64,000 nt of DNA from positions 6,510,001 through 6,574,000 of the forward strand of contig NZ_CP020809.1 of assembly GCF_002157835.1 (NCBI RefSeq), given 5' to 3'. Shown in pieces: positions 36,009 through 45,927 of the stretch. Below the pieces are notes generated by a model, which worked only from the letters and a program-made list of their open reading frames with translations, did not search any database and was not told where the DNA came from. The translations under genes and the position numbers were made by a program. Position 1 is the stretch's first letter, and each line of letters starts with the position of its first letter. The stretch is from Mycobacterium dioxanotrophicus (GTDB taxonomy: Bacteria > Actinomycetota > Actinomycetes > Mycobacteriales > Mycobacteriaceae).

Positions 36009-37408
36009 CGTCACGCGCCGCTACCCGCGGTTTGCGGCTCAGACCCCGTGGCTGGGGCATTGCGACCCGGTCGGCCATCGTCGCGGCCACCGTCGTGCTG
36101 GTGGTGCACATCGTCGCCGGAGCGGCGTTGATCGCGCTGCTTGGCCACTTCCTGATCTCCGAGGTCGACGACGCCGCGGCGGCGCGCCTGCACGACATCG
36201 TCAGCGGGCTGCGCTCCGAGCCGCCCAACGAGTTCGACAGCGCCCTGCTGGACACCGATCAGCGGATCATCGCGATCCAGGTGGTCTCGGACAACGACAC
36301 TGTCGTCTACCGGTCGACCGACGCGCCGTCGACTCCGCTGGTCCCGATCGGCGGCATCGGCAAGACGCCGACTCAGATGTCGGACAACGCAACTCCGGAC
36401 AACGACCTGCGCATCGTCGGGGAGCGCGTGCACACCTCCAGTGGCCACTACACGGTGCTGGTGGCCGGCAGCAGCGAGGTCGCCGAGACCACCGTCCAGA
36501 CGGTGGCCTTCTTGCTCTGCGGCGCAGCACCTTTGGTGATCACCGTGGTCGCCATGGCCACGTATCTGTTGGTCAAGCGGTCCCTGAGGTCGGTCGACGC
36601 CATCCGCGCCAGAGTCTCCGACATCAGCACCTCGGATCTGTCCGAGCGGGTCCCGATGCCCGAGAGCCACGACGAGATCGCGGCCCTCGCCGACACCATG
36701 AACGCCATGCTGGCCCGCCTTGAGATGGGCCACAACGCGCAGCGCCAGTTCGTCGGCGACGCCTCGCACGAGCTGCGCAGCCCGCTGACCACGATCATCT
36801 CGGCACTCGACGTCGCACAGTCGCATCCCGAATTGCTCGATCAGGACATGATCGAGCAGACCCTGATCCCCGAAGCTCAGCGCATGCAGCTGCTCATCGA
36901 CGATCTCCTGCTGCTGGCCCGCGCCGACGAACGCGGTCTGAAGCTGCGCAGGGAGGACGTCGATCTGGAGGCGATCGCCATCGCCGAGGCCGACCGGCTG
37001 TGTCGCGAAACCACTCTCGCGATACACCGCGACATCACGCCGGCACACCTGCGCGGTGATTCCCGGGCGCTGCTGCGGTTGTTGCGCAATCTCACCGACA
37101 ATGCGGCCCGCCATGCTGATTCACGCATCGACATCACGCTCAGCGAGCACGACGGCAGCATCCTGCTCGCGGTCGCCGACGACGGACCGGGAATCCCGGC
37201 GAAAGACCGGCTCCGGGTGTTCGACCGCTTCGTCCGACTGGACTCCGACCGGGCCCGCAGCGGCGGCGGCACCGGACTCGGACTGTCGATCGTCGCCGAA
37301 ATCGTTGCGGCACATGATGGCAGCATCAACATGACCGATCGACCCGGCGGCGGGACCGCCGTGCGCGTTCAGTTCCCGTCGGGCACTTCGCCGGACTCCA
37401 GCCGGTAA
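36005..37408 (+). CDS. Sensor histidine kinase (HAMP-HisKA-HATPase)
   Basis: A 467-residue membrane kinase: helix 1 at about 23-48, an extracytoplasmic domain of about 115 residues, helix 2 at about 165-188, then HAMP, the dimerisation motif FVGDASHELRSPLTTI with H255, and an HATPase domain (NLTDNAARHAD, DDGPGIP, GGGTGLGLSI). It is coupled to the PAP2 gene upstream. Its likely partner is the OmpR-type regulator encoded on the opposite strand, whose 3' end overlaps this gene by 40 bases. Confidence 0.93.
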   Translation: MTSRAATRGLRLRPRGWGIATRSAIVAATVVLVVHIVAGAALIALLGHFLISEVDDAAAARLHDIVSGLRSEPPNEFDSALLDTDQRIIAIQVVSDNDTVVYRSTDAPSTPLVPIGGIGKTPTQMSDNATPDNDLRIVGERVHTSSGHYTVLVAGSSEVAETTVQTVAFLLCGAAPLVITVVAMATYLLVKRSLRSVDAIRARVSDISTSDLSERVPMPESHDEIAALADTMNAMLARLEMGHNAQRQFVGDASHELRSPLTTIISALDVAQSHPELLDQDMIEQTLIPEAQRMQLLIDDLLLLARADERGLKLRREDVDLEAIAIAEADRLCRETTLAIHRDITPAHLRGDSRALLRLLRNLTDNAARHADSRIDITLSEHDGSILLAVADDGPGIPAKDRLRVFDRFVRLDSDRARSGGGTGLGLSIVAEIVAAHDGSINMTDRPGGGTAVRVQFPSGTSPDSSR

Positions 37409-38058
37409 CCCACACCGCGCACGGTGCCGATCGTGTTGGTGCCGAAGGGCGCATCGATCTTCCGGCGGACGTAGCGCACATACACCTCGACGACGTTGTG
37501 CGGCCCGGAATAGTGGGCGTCCCATACGTTGCGAAGGATGTCGGACTTGGCGACGACGGTGTCCTTGTTACGCATCAAGTACTCCAGCAGACCGAATTCC
37601 CTGCGCGTCAACTCGATTGGCACGCCGTCGCGGGAAACGGTCTTGCGGGCGGGGTCCAGCGACAAGGTCCCCGCCGTCATGACCACCGGGCGCTCCGGGG
37701 CACAGCGACGCTGCAGGGCACGCAGTCGCGCGGCCAGCACGTTGAACTTGAACGGTTTGGTGAGATAGTCGTCGGCGCCGAGGTCCAGGGCGTCGGTCTC
37801 GTCGAATTCACCGTCCTTGGCGGTCAGCATCAACACCGGGGTCCACACCTGCTCGGCCCTGATGCGGCGCAGCACCTCGTACCCACTCATCCCGGGCAAC
37901 ATGATGTCGAGCACGATGACGTCGAAATCGTCTTCGACCGCGTGGTGCACAGCGTCGACACCATTGTCGACGGCAACCACCACCCAGCCTTCTGCCCGCA
38001 GCCCCAAGCTCAGCGTCTTGGTGAGCCGTGGCTCGTCGTCGACGATCAAAACCCGCAT
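37369..38058 (-). CDS. OmpR/PhoB-type response regulator
   Basis: A 229-residue regulator. The receiver has acidic D7/D8, phospho-acceptor D51 in VIVLDIMLPGMSG, and the conserved K in LTKPF. The C-terminal winged helix (about 130-222) has LTRREFGLLEYLMRNKDTVV and NVVEVYVRYVRRKID. It is convergent with the histidine kinase gene, with a 40-base 3' overlap, an unusual layout for a cognate pair, which usually shares a strand. Confidence 0.94.
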   Translation of the reverse strand: MRVLIVDDEPRLTKTLSLGLRAEGWVVVAVDNGVDAVHHAVEDDFDVIVLDIMLPGMSGYEVLRRIRAEQVWTPVLMLTAKDGEFDETDALDLGADDYLTKPFKFNVLAARLRALQRRCAPERPVVMTAGTLSLDPARKTVSRDGVPIELTRREFGLLEYLMRNKDTVVAKSDILRNVWDAHYSGPHNVVEVYVRYVRRKIDAPFGTNTIGTVRGVGYRLESGEVPDGN

Positions 38059-38074
38059 CTCGGCGTCAATCCTG

Positions 38075-38698
38075 CTACTCGGACAGTTGAAACTCCACCA
38101 TGGCCGTCACCGTGTCGACGGCTTCACTCAGCGCATCCAACCGGGCCGCGGCACTCGGCGCGCACAACACCGAATACCGGTCGGCCTGCCCCATCGGCAC
38201 CCGGGCGGCCAGTGCATACAACGGATCGATCGGGTCGGCCGCCGCGGCGGTGACGATGTCGCGGCTGTGGAACGCGACGCCCCGCGCCTCGCCGATCAAG
38301 TCGAACAGTGCCACCATGCGGTCCTGCACGTCGGCCAGCAACGACGCGTCGGCAGTGCCGGGCTCGTCGTCCCAGACTTCGATCTCGGCGCGCGGGTACG
38401 GATCGTCGTCCAGCCAGCGCAACACTCGGATACGTTCGGCCATAACACATCTGAGCCGGTAGCGGTCCACGCCGAAGTTCTGGCAGTCGACGATACGGGC
38501 CAGCGCGCCCACGTCGCACCGCTGGTCGCCACCGCCGACCTCACGGCCGGCCGAGATCAGCACGACGCCGAACGCCGGCTCGGTCATGGCCATGCAGTCG
38601 CTCACCAGCGCGACGTAGCGGGGTTCGAAGATGCGCAGCGGCAGTTCCTCACCCGGCAGCATCGCCACCTCGAGAGGAAACATCGGTGTCGCGGTCAC
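38075..38698 (-). CDS. LON N-terminal (substrate-binding) domain protein
   Basis: A 207-residue stand-alone LON substrate-binding domain: MFPLEVAMLPGEELPLRIFEPRY at the start, then GVVLISAGREVGGGD and VGALARIVD. There is no ATPase or protease domain. It is the counterpart of M. tuberculosis Rv0434 by position and type. The GTG start is 3 bases past the stop of the lipoprotein gene, so the two are coupled. The role is unknown; it may be an adaptor or ligand-binding protein. Confidence 0.87.
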   Translation of the reverse strand: MTATPMFPLEVAMLPGEELPLRIFEPRYVALVSDCMAMTEPAFGVVLISAGREVGGGDQRCDVGALARIVDCQNFGVDRYRLRCVMAERIRVLRWLDDDPYPRAEIEVWDDEPGTADASLLADVQDRMVALFDLIGEARGVAFHSRDIVTAAAADPIDPLYALAARVPMGQADRYSVLCAPSAAARLDALSEAVDTVTAMVEFQLSE

Positions 38699-38701
38699 GG
38701 G

Positions 38702-39109
38702 TCAGCCGGGAACTTTCTTGCTGATCGCCTGCACCACCGTGGCGCCGGGGTCGGCGAGCACGCAGATCGCCCCGATGAAACTCACCCAGAGAAACGGGTT
38801 CTTCTTCAGTCCCGGGTAGCCGTTGTCGCCGAGAAGCTGGACCATGCCCATCTTGGTCGGGTCGTCGAATGCCGCATACTCGTCGCACGTCGTGGACATG
38901 CCGTTCGGTGGCGGCGTGCTGTCACCGCTGCTGCTCGGGGTCCGCGACGGCGTGAGCCGTGGGCTGGACGTCGTGGTCGTCGTAGTCGTTGTGGTGGTCG
39001 TGATCCCGGTCTGATCCGGGTCGGCCATCGGCGAGCCGGCGGTGACATCGGTGCAGCCGGCGAGGCAGATGGCCGCAGTGGCGATCACAGCCGTCATCGA
39101 ACGCTGCAT
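38702..39109 (-). CDS. Putative lipoprotein with threonine-rich linker
   Basis: A 135-residue secreted protein with a signal peptide ending in the lipobox LAGC (C19). A run of 11 threonines (about residues 37-47) and a Ser/Pro stretch precede a C-terminal domain with two cysteines. That domain includes a mildly hydrophobic stretch (PFLWVSFIGAICVLA). It lies between the YbdK ligase and the LON protein, where I do not recall a gene in M. tuberculosis. Function unknown. Confidence 0.75.
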   Translation of the reverse strand: MQRSMTAVIATAAICLAGCTDVTAGSPMADPDQTGITTTTTTTTTTTSSPRLTPSRTPSSSGDSTPPPNGMSTTCDEYAAFDDPTKMGMVQLLGDNGYPGLKKNPFLWVSFIGAICVLADPGATVVQAISKKVPG

Positions 39110-39118
39110 CAGCTCACC

Positions 39119-40249
39119 CTATAGCTCAAGCTCGCCGATCAAGGCGTCGACGACCTCACGCAGGTCGCCGTCGTTCTCCTCGGCGACCCGGCGCTGCCGT
39201 TGATACGACGCCCCTGAGTGGTAGATGTCGGCGACCGCGGCCAATTCATCGCTGCATTTCAGGGATTTGGCCACCGGCTCCAGCCGGTTGAGCAGCTCGT
39301 CGAGATCCTCGGTGACCAGCCGCTCGTTACTGTCGGCGTCGAGGATGATCACCGCGTCGAGCCCGTACCGCGCTGCGCGCCACTTGTTTTCCTGCACATG
39401 CCACGGCGGCATGGTGGGCAGCAGCTCGCCCGCGTCGAGCCGACGGTCCAGGTCGACGACCAGGCAATGCGTCAGGGCCACCAGGGCCCTGAGCTCGCGG
39501 AGGTTGGACACGCCGTCGAAGATGCGTACCTCCACGGTGCCCAGCTGAGGTGACGGCCTGATGTCCCAACGGATTTCGTTGAGGTGGTCGATGATGCCGG
39601 TCTTCTTCTGGTCGTGCACGAAGCCCTCGAACTCGGGCCACGACTGGAATTGGAACGGCAGACCTGCCGTCGGCAACTGCTGGAACATCATCGCGCGGTT
39701 GCTCGCGTAGCCGGTGTCCTCCCCTTCCCAGAACGGAGAGGACGCCGACAGCGCCAGCAGGTGCGGATACTGGTTGAGCAGTGACGAGATGATCGGCATC
39801 ACCTTGTGCGCCGAGGAGACACCGACGTGCACATGCACGCCCCAGATCAGCATCTGGCGTCCCCACCACTGGGTTCGCTTGATCAGCTCGGCGTACCGCG
39901 GCGCGTCGGTGAGCTGCTGCGTCGACCATTTCGCGAACGGATGGGTGCCCGCGCAGAACAACTCCATGCCGCGCGACTCGACGATGCGCCGCACGGAGCC
40001 AAGGGTGCCGCGCAAGTCGTCCATCGCCTCCGCGGTGTTCTCACACACCCCGGTGACGATCTCGACGGTGTTGCGCAGCAACTCCTTGTGTACGTGCGGG
40101 TTGTCGCCGAGGTCGGCGATCACTGCGGCGGCCTCGTTGCTCAGTTCCCGGCTGCCGGCGTCGACGAGCGCGAACTCCCACTCCACCCCGAGCGTGGGCC
40201 GGGGTGAGCCGGCAAAATCGATGCGGCTGTTAGCCGGTACCGATGACAC
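39119..40249 (-). CDS. YbdK-type carboxylate-amine ligase (glutamate-cysteine ligase 2 family)
   Basis: A 376-residue ATP-dependent ligase, the same length as its M. tuberculosis counterpart Rv0433. The start [12 protein letters not shown] is the GCS2 active-site entry, followed by [25 protein letters not shown] and [14 protein letters not shown] use the GTG that begins VSSVPAN; the reading frame continues further upstream but is out-of-frame sodC. It overlaps the sodC 3' end by 20 bases. The family has weak glutamate-cysteine ligase activity; the true substrate is uncertain. Confidence 0.88.
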   Translation of the reverse strand: MSSVPANSRIDFAGSPRPTLGVEWEFALVDAGSRELSNEAAAVIADLGDNPHVHKELLRNTVEIVTGVCENTAEAMDDLRGTLGSVRRIVESRGMELFCAGTHPFAKWSTQQLTDAPRYAELIKRTQWWGRQMLIWGVHVHVGVSSAHKVMPIISSLLNQYPHLLALSASSPFWEGEDTGYASNRAMMFQQLPTAGLPFQFQSWPEFEGFVHDQKKTGIIDHLNEIRWDIRPSPQLGTVEVRIFDGVSNLRELRALVALTHCLVVDLDRRLDAGELLPTMPPWHVQENKWRAARYGLDAVIILDADSNERLVTEDLDELLNRLEPVAKSLKCSDELAAVADIYHSGASYQRQRRVAEENDGDLREVVDALIGELEL

Positions 40250-40952
40250 CGCAGGCCACGCGCTTGCCAGCGTCGCCGGTGGCCATGGTGGCCTCATCGG
40301 GGCCGGGGGCGCCACCGTTGATCTGCTGGTAGCGCTCCGGCGGGATGTTGGCGAAGTTGTCGGACTTCTCGTGGATGATGATGGCCGTCTTGGCACCGCC
40401 TTGCAGGTCGGCGGCGGTGAACGCGTCGGTGGTGGTCACGAGCTTGCCCGAACCGTCGGCACGTACCTGCAGCGAGCTCAGGTCGCCGCTGGCGGGGTGC
40501 GCGGTGTGCCCGGCCACCTGGAAATGTCCACCTGCGGAGTTGAAGTCGCCAGGGGCGCCACCGGTCGGGGCGACCGAGTTGGCCTCACACTTGCCCACGG
40601 AGTGGATGTGCAGGCCGTGGAATCCGGGGGCCAGCTTCCCGGGCGCGGTGGTCTCGACGGTGACGGTGGCGAAGCCGTCGGCGAACTGGAATTCCGCGGT
40701 GGCCACGGACGTGCCGTCGGCGGTCTTCAGGTCTGCGGTCAGGGTCTCGCCTGCGCTCTGCGTGCCGGTGGCCCCGGTGTTCCCGTGCCCGCCGCCGTGC
40801 TCACCGGGAGCCGCAGACGGGGACGGTGATCCGGTCCAGATCGACGGAGTGGTACCCGGCGTGTCGGACGGCACCTGACCAGGCGGGCTGCAGGCGCTCA
40901 GCGCGACAACGGGGGCGGCGAACAGGACAGCGACACTGACGGGCTTCAGCAT
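40230..40952 (-). CDS. sodC: Cu/Zn superoxide dismutase lipoprotein
   Basis: A 240-residue periplasmic or surface lipoprotein with a lipobox ALSAC (C21). The copper/zinc ligands are visible in [13 protein letters not shown], then [21 protein letters not shown] and [10 protein letters not shown]; the disulfide and C-terminal [10 protein letters not shown] are conserved. It converts superoxide to hydrogen peroxide outside the membrane. I chose the ATG at 40950-40952 (MLKPVS), which leaves 10 bases to the upstream gene. It matches M. tuberculosis Rv0432 in position and type. Confidence 0.94.
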   Translation of the reverse strand: MLKPVSVAVLFAAPVVALSACSPPGQVPSDTPGTTPSIWTGSPSPSAAPGEHGGGHGNTGATGTQSAGETLTADLKTADGTSVATAEFQFADGFATVTVETTAPGKLAPGFHGLHIHSVGKCEANSVAPTGGAPGDFNSAGGHFQVAGHTAHPASGDLSSLQVRADGSGKLVTTTDAFTAADLQGGAKTAIIIHEKSDNFANIPPERYQQINGGAPGPDEATMATGDAGKRVACGVIGTG

Positions 40953-40962
40953 GGGCAAAAGC

Positions 40963-41436
40963 CTAGCCGGTGACAACCACGATCACGCCCGGTGGTTGCT
41001 CGTTGAGTTCAGCGCGTCGAGGTTCGACCGGAGCATTGAGCAATTTGCCCACCTCATCAGCGGCTTCCTTCTCTCCGGGGGTGTCACCGAAGAACACTGT
41101 CGTGGCGGTGACGCCGTCCAACGTGAGGTTGCCGGTCTCGGTGACGTGCCAGTGCGCCTCGCGCAACCGGTTGGCGGTGCCTTCGGCGGCACCTGAGACA
41201 TCGGAGATGTTGTAGACGCGGACATCTGTCTTGGCAGGGTCCGGCGCAGCCTTGGGGGCCGCGGACGTGGCGGTGGTCGTGGTGGTCGTCGTCGAAGACA
41301 CGGTGGAGGTGTCCCCCGAGGAGTCGTCGCCTGAGCCGATCGCCTGGAATCCGACCAACAGGAAAACCACCCCGAGGAACAGCAGCACCATCACCATGGC
41401 ACGCAGGGGTAGCCCGGAGGATTCTCGCTGATTCAT
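40963..41436 (-). CDS. LytR C-terminal-domain membrane protein
   Basis: A 157-residue protein with one N-terminal helix ([21 protein letters not shown]), a Ser/Thr-rich linker, and a LytR_C domain ([25 protein letters not shown], then TTVFFGD and AADEVGKLL). It corresponds to M. tuberculosis Rv0431. It is probably an envelope protein interacting with the cell wall. The ATG at 41434-41436 is preferred to an in-frame start three codons earlier. Confidence 0.85.
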   Translation of the reverse strand: MNQRESSGLPLRAMVMVLLFLGVVFLLVGFQAIGSGDDSSGDTSTVSSTTTTTTTATSAAPKAAPDPAKTDVRVYNISDVSGAAEGTANRLREAHWHVTETGNLTLDGVTATTVFFGDTPGEKEAADEVGKLLNAPVEPRRAELNEQPPGVIVVVTG

Positions 41437-41484
41437 CGGATCCACTGTATCGAGCGAATTGCCCGACCCGTCACCGGCGCAGGC

Positions 41485-41793
41485 CTACGTGACGTCGAAG
41501 CCGAGCCGCCGCGCCGCCCGGGCCTTCTGCCGACTGGCCCTCAACCGGCGTAGCCGCTTGACCAGCATGGGATCGGCGGCCAATGCCTCCGGACGGTCCA
41601 CCAGTGCGTTGAGCACCTGGTAGTACCGCGTTGCCGACATGGAGAACAGCTCTTTGATCGCGTCTTCCTTGCTGCCCGCGTACTTCCACCATTGGCGTTC
41701 GAACGCCAAAATATCGTGTTCGCGTCGGGTGAGCCCGTCGGTCAGATCAGAGTCATCCCCGGATCGCTCAGTCCGCGCCATGGCGCCGTCCAT
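41485..41793 (-). CDS. DUF3263 protein (small helix-turn-helix-like)
   Basis: A 102-residue, helical, basic protein. ILAFERQWWKYAGSKEDAIKE and MSATRYYQVLNALVDRPEAL are the DUF3263 core, and the fold looks like the region-4 helix-turn-helix of sigma factors. The counterpart is M. tuberculosis Rv0430. It may bind DNA. It is divergent from def. Confidence 0.88.
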   Translation of the reverse strand: MDGAMARTERSGDDSDLTDGLTRREHDILAFERQWWKYAGSKEDAIKELFSMSATRYYQVLNALVDRPEALAADPMLVKRLRRLRASRQKARAARRLGFDVT

Positions 41794-41919
41794 ATTGCTC
41801 CCTTGGACCCTTCCGACACTCGAGAAATGACATCGCTGTGGTTCGGCGATTATTCAACCACGGCTTGCTGGCTTGACGTGACACATCAGCCCGCGAGTCG
41901 GGTGGGAAGCATTTCCGCC

Positions 41920-41931
41920 TAAGCTTCCCCC
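41920..41931 (+). promoter_or_regulatory. -10 element for probably leaderless def mRNA
   Basis: TAAGCT (41920-41925) fits the mycobacterial TANNNT -10 pattern. It stands 6 bases before the GTG start of def, and there is no ribosome site. Transcription would begin at the start codon itself. Confidence 0.45.
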
Positions 41932-42525
41932 GTGGCTGTCGTACCGATTCGCATTGTCGGAGATCCCGTGTTGCATACGCCGACCGAGCCGGTGCCCGTC
42001 GGACCGGACGGAACACTCCCGGCTGATCTCGCCGAATTGATCCAGACCATGTACGACACGATGGACGCCGCCAACGGGGTTGGCTTGGCCGCCAACCAGA
42101 TCGGCGTCGCCAAGCGGTTGTTCGTCTATGACTGCGCCGACACCCGAACCCGTACCAACCGCCGCCGCGGCGTGATCATCAACCCGGTGCTCGAGACCTC
42201 CGAGATTCCCGAGACCATGCCCGACCCGGACAACGACGACGAAGGTTGCCTCTCGGTGCCGGGTGAGCAATTCCCCACCGGCCGCGCCGACTGGGCCCGC
42301 GTCACAGGACTGGATGCGGACGGTAACTCCATCACATTGGAGGGCACCGATTTGTTTGCCCGCATGCTGCAGCACGAGACCGGTCACCTCGACGGATTCC
42401 TCTATATCGACAAGCTGGTGGGCCGTCACGCGCGGGCCGCCAAACGTGCGGTGAAGCGCAATCATTGGGGCGTGCCGGGCCTGTCCTGGATGCCCGGCGA
42501 GGATGCCGACCCGTTCGGGCATTGA
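41932..42525 (+). CDS. def: Peptide deformylase
   Basis: A 197-residue metalloenzyme removing the N-formyl group from nascent proteins. The three motifs are complete: [10 protein letters not shown] (49-58), EGCLSVP (104-110) and HETGH (148-152, metal ligands with the motif-2 Cys). GTG start, probably leaderless. The stop overlaps the acetyltransferase start by one base (TGATG). It corresponds to M. tuberculosis Rv0429c. Confidence 0.95.
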   Translation: MAVVPIRIVGDPVLHTPTEPVPVGPDGTLPADLAELIQTMYDTMDAANGVGLAANQIGVAKRLFVYDCADTRTRTNRRRGVIINPVLETSEIPETMPDPDNDDEGCLSVPGEQFPTGRADWARVTGLDADGNSITLEGTDLFARMLQHETGHLDGFLYIDKLVGRHARAAKRAVKRNHWGVPGLSWMPGEDADPFGH

Positions 42526-43418
42526 TGCCAGCGCTGCCGACCCCGGGCACGCGGGTCAGCCTGCGGTACCGCCTACCTGCGGGTTCGGCCAAACCGCTGA
42601 CCGACGTCGTCGGTCACGTGGAGCAGGTCGAGCCGACCGTGCTGGTGCGCACCAAATCCGGCGAACTCGTCGACATCGACCCCGGCGACATTGTGAGCGT
42701 GCGGGAGTTGTCGTACGCCCCGGTGCGGGCCTCGGAGATCCGGGCCCTGGAGCACGCGGCCGCGTGCGCGTGGCCGGGCACCGAGCAACACTGGCACCGC
42801 GGCTGGCTCCTGCGCGCCGCCGGCGGCGTCACCAGCCGCGCCAATTCGGCTGTCCCGCTGGACATGTCGGCGCAGATAGCCGACCTTCCCGCCATCGTGG
42901 ACTGGTATCGCGAGCGGGGCCTGACACCCTGGTTGGCGCTGCCCGAGCGGCTGCTGCCGATCCGGACTCCGGGCGTCAAGGCGACCCGCGTCATGGTGCG
43001 CCCGCTGGACACGCCGACCACAGCGCCACCGGCCGTCTCGCTGGCGCCCCGGCCCGACGCGACGTGGCTGGCCGGCTATCGGCGTGAGGTGCCCGTCGAC
43101 GTGCTGACCGCCGTGGTCGACGGCGAGCTGATCTTCGCGTCCATGGCAGACCGGGCGGTCGGCCGCGGCGCGGTCACCGCTACTCCCGACGGCACCCGAT
43201 GGCTCGGCATCTCGTCGATCCGGACGGCCGAAGGCAGCCGCAGGCAGGGGCACGCCCGCGCACTGTGCGAGGCGCTGCTCGCGTGGGGCGCCGCGGCGGG
43301 GGCGCAACACGCCTACGTCCAGGTCGAGGTCTACAACGACCCCGCCATTGCGCTCTACACCTTGATGGGTTTCCGACTGCACCACCACAGCCGCTACGTC
43401 GACGCCCGTACGCTCTAA
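42525..43418 (+). CDS. GNAT-family N-acetyltransferase
   Basis: A 297-residue protein. The N-terminal 65 residues form a separate beta-rich domain; the C-terminal GNAT domain carries the acetyl-CoA loop RRQGHARALCEALLAWG and VYNDPAIALYTLMGFRLHH. It is coupled to def (TGATG) and precedes xthA, as Rv0428c does in M. tuberculosis. The substrate is unknown. Confidence 0.88.
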   Translation: MPALPTPGTRVSLRYRLPAGSAKPLTDVVGHVEQVEPTVLVRTKSGELVDIDPGDIVSVRELSYAPVRASEIRALEHAAACAWPGTEQHWHRGWLLRAAGGVTSRANSAVPLDMSAQIADLPAIVDWYRERGLTPWLALPERLLPIRTPGVKATRVMVRPLDTPTTAPPAVSLAPRPDATWLAGYRREVPVDVLTAVVDGELIFASMADRAVGRGAVTATPDGTRWLGISSIRTAEGSRRQGHARALCEALLAWGAAAGAQHAYVQVEVYNDPAIALYTLMGFRLHHHSRYVDARTL

Positions 43419-43422
43419 CCCC

Positions 43423-44235
43423 ATGCGCCTGGCCACCTGGAACGTCAACTCCATCCGCACCCGGGTCGACCGCGTCACCGACTGGTTGTCGCGTGCGGAT
43501 GTCGACGTGCTGGCGATGCAGGAGACCAAGTGCACCGACGAGCAGTTCCCCACCATGCCGTTCGCCGCGCTGGGCTACGAGGTCGCCCACGTCGGGCTCA
43601 ACCAGTGGAACGGGGTGGCCATCGCGTCGCGAATCGGCCTTGAGGACGTGCAGATCGGCTTCGACGGACAGCCGACCTGGAGCAGCAAGCCCGAAGAGGA
43701 GGCGACCGCCGAGGCCCGCGCACTGGGCGCGACGTGCGGCGGTGTGCGGGTGTGGAGCCTGTACGTGCCCAACGGCCGCACGCTGGCCGATCCGCATTAC
43801 ACCTACAAACTGGATTGGCTTGCCGCCCTTCGCGATACCGCGGCAGGCTGGTTGCGTGACGACCCGCAGATGCCGATCGCCCTGGTCGGCGACTGGAACA
43901 TAGCTCCCACCGACGAGGATGTCTGGGACATGGCCAGATTCGACGGCAGCACGCATGTCTCCGCGCCCGAGCGGGCCGCCTTCCAGGCCATCAACGACGC
44001 CCAATTCACCGATGTGGTGCGGCCTTTCACACCCGGGCCGGGCATCTACACGTACTGGGACTACACCCAGCTGGCATTCCAGAAACGCCGCGGCATGCGA
44101 ATCGACTTCATCCTCGGCTCCCCCGGCCTGGCCTCCCGCGTCACCCATGCCGAGATCGTGAAGGACGAGCGGCGGCCCAAGAAGGGCACCACCGCGCCCA
44201 GTGACCATGCACCGGTCGTCGTCGAGCTGAGCTGA
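43423..44235 (+). CDS. xthA: Exonuclease III / AP endonuclease
   Basis: A 270-residue base-excision-repair enzyme cleaving at abasic sites. Catalytic motifs are WNVNSIR at the N-terminus, LAMQETK with E34, GDWNIAP and the final SDHAPV. It begins 4 bases after the GNAT gene and corresponds to M. tuberculosis Rv0427c. Confidence 0.94.
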   Translation: MRLATWNVNSIRTRVDRVTDWLSRADVDVLAMQETKCTDEQFPTMPFAALGYEVAHVGLNQWNGVAIASRIGLEDVQIGFDGQPTWSSKPEEEATAEARALGATCGGVRVWSLYVPNGRTLADPHYTYKLDWLAALRDTAAGWLRDDPQMPIALVGDWNIAPTDEDVWDMARFDGSTHVSAPERAAFQAINDAQFTDVVRPFTPGPGIYTYWDYTQLAFQKRRGMRIDFILGSPGLASRVTHAEIVKDERRPKKGTTAPSDHAPVVVELS

Positions 44236-44358
44236 GCCCCCATCCGTTGCCTCTGTGTCCACGGCGCCAAGGTCCGAGTGAGCCACGCCCTGGACGCAGA
44301 ATCACCGCACGGCCGGCACGCTGCGGACGGTTAGCATTGGCCCGACGGGAGGGGCCAG

Positions 44359-45927
44359 ATGACAAACAGGTGGAGCGCGGTGTCCACATCGCCGACCTTG
44401 CCCGTGCACCACGCCCCGGCCGACGGGCTCACTGCCGCGGACCTGTTCACCCCGCCGGTCGCCGCGACGGTCACGCTCGACGAGAAGCTGCGCCAGGCCT
44501 ACTTCTGGCTGATCAACAAGGCCGTCATCTCCCCGTTCTACGACGTCGAATTCGGCTCGGACACCACGGTCAACTATCCGCTCGGCGATGCCGGCGCCGC
44601 CCTGAGCCTGCCCAAGCAACCGGCGTACTCGTCCAATGTCCTTGTGCCACTGCTGACTTTCGCCGTGGGCGGCAGATGCCTGCTGATCGGTGGCCCGGGG
44701 CGCGGCAAGACCACCCTTGCGGTGCTGATGGGCGTCCTCGCCGGGTCAGCCCCCGCCGATGTGCGCCGCCACGTTCAGCAGGGCCAACCACAATTGACCG
44801 TGGGTGACCTGGTCGGGATTCCGCTGCCGCGTGATCTGGTGCAGGCCGGCAGCCTTGCCGAGATCACCATCGCCTGGAAGAGCTGGCTGACCGCGCCGGT
44901 CAAGATCGTCGACGAGTACAACCGGATTCCGACCAAGACCCAGTCCGCGCTGCTGACCATGGTCGCCGAGGGCTACGTCGAGAGTCACGATCAGATGCAG
45001 GTCACCGCACCCGAAAACGGGGTGCAGAGCTGGTTTTTCACCGCCAACGACGACGGCGGTGGCGGCACCTTCCCGGTGATCCAGGCGCTGCGCGACCGGA
45101 TCGACGTGACGGTGCAGGCCTTCGGATTCAACAGCCGGTTCCTCGACGAGCTGGTGACCCGGGTGGAAGCCGGTGACCGCCCCGAGGACAACGTGCCCGC
45201 CGAGTTGGTGTTCACCGCCGCCGAGCAGGCCGCGATGGTCGAGCAGATCCGCGCGATCCCGGTGCCCACCGAGGTGCGCCGCCGCGTGGAGTTCTTCGTC
45301 AGCCACTTCGAATTCGTCCAGCACGGCGGCCGCCGTTTCGAGTACCGCACCAAGGATGTGGTGGCCACCGCCGGTCTTGAGGTCGAGCAGATCATCGACG
45401 CCAACTCGGGTGCCGATCTGCAGGTCGATCTCGGCGCACAGACGGTCAACGGGGTGTCGGTGCGCTCGCTGCAGAACCTGGTGCTCTACGCCAAGGCACT
45501 GGCCTGGTTCCGCGGCAACGACACCGTCACGCTCGAGGATGTCCGGGCGATGGTGCCGTTCGCCTTGCGCGGCAAGCTGTTACCGAACCCCGCTCATCCG
45601 CGATTCGACACCGGCGCGGACCGGGAACTGGCGTCGGACCCGGCGAGCTGGCTGACCGATCTGTTCGACGCGTCCTGCCGGCAGTTCGTCGCGCTGGCCC
45701 GCGACGACGAGGATCCGGTGGCCGAGCTGCTCGCCCAGTTCGGCCGTGGCCTCGATGGCGTGGACGCGCTCGAGGTGTCGCGGCGCCTCACCTCGATCGA
45801 GGCCAGGATCTCGGCGGTCTCGGGTGTCGGCAAGATCTACGGCCGGGATTTCGATGACCTGGTCGCGCTCAAGTATCTCTACCAGCGGTATTCGAACTAC
45901 CTGCACTGGCTGGAGAGCGGCACGTGA
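44359..45927 (+). CDS. MoxR-type AAA+ ATPase
   Basis: A 522-residue ATPase, first gene of a five-gene operon. Walker A is GGPGRGKTT (111-119), Walker B VKIVDEYNRIP (about 181-191) and sensor 1 FFTANDD. The N-terminal 90 or so residues are an extra domain, and the C-terminal 200 are helical and not seen in short MoxR proteins. MoxR ATPases remodel or activate partners that carry VWA domains; such a partner is two genes downstream. A GGGAGGGG site precedes the ATG. The TGA overlaps the next GTG. Confidence 0.88.
   Translation: MTNRWSAVSTSPTLPVHHAPADGLTAADLFTPPVAATVTLDEKLRQAYFWLINKAVISPFYDVEFGSDTTVNYPLGDAGAALSLPKQPAYSSNVLVPLLTFAVGGRCLLIGGPGRGKTTLAVLMGVLAGSAPADVRRHVQQGQPQLTVGDLVGIPLPRDLVQAGSLAEITIAWKSWLTAPVKIVDEYNRIPTKTQSALLTMVAEGYVESHDQMQVTAPENGVQSWFFTANDDGGGGTFPVIQALRDRIDVTVQAFGFNSRFLDELVTRVEAGDRPEDNVPAELVFTAAEQAAMVEQIRAIPVPTEVRRRVEFFVSHFEFVQHGGRRFEYRTKDVVATAGLEVEQIIDANSGADLQVDLGAQTVNGVSVRSLQNLVLYAKALAWFRGNDTVTLEDVRAMVPFALRGKLLPNPAHPRFDTGADRELASDPASWLTDLFDASCRQFVALARDDEDPVAELLAQFGRGLDGVDALEVSRRLTSIEARISAVSGVGKIYGRDFDDLVALKYLYQRYSNYLHWLESGT

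Noticed and set aside
38937..39005. A run of GTC/GTG trinucleotides as a simple-sequence repeat or CRISPR-like array
   Set aside because: It encodes the Thr-rich linker of a lipoprotein with varied codons; there is no spacer-repeat structure anywhere in the window.
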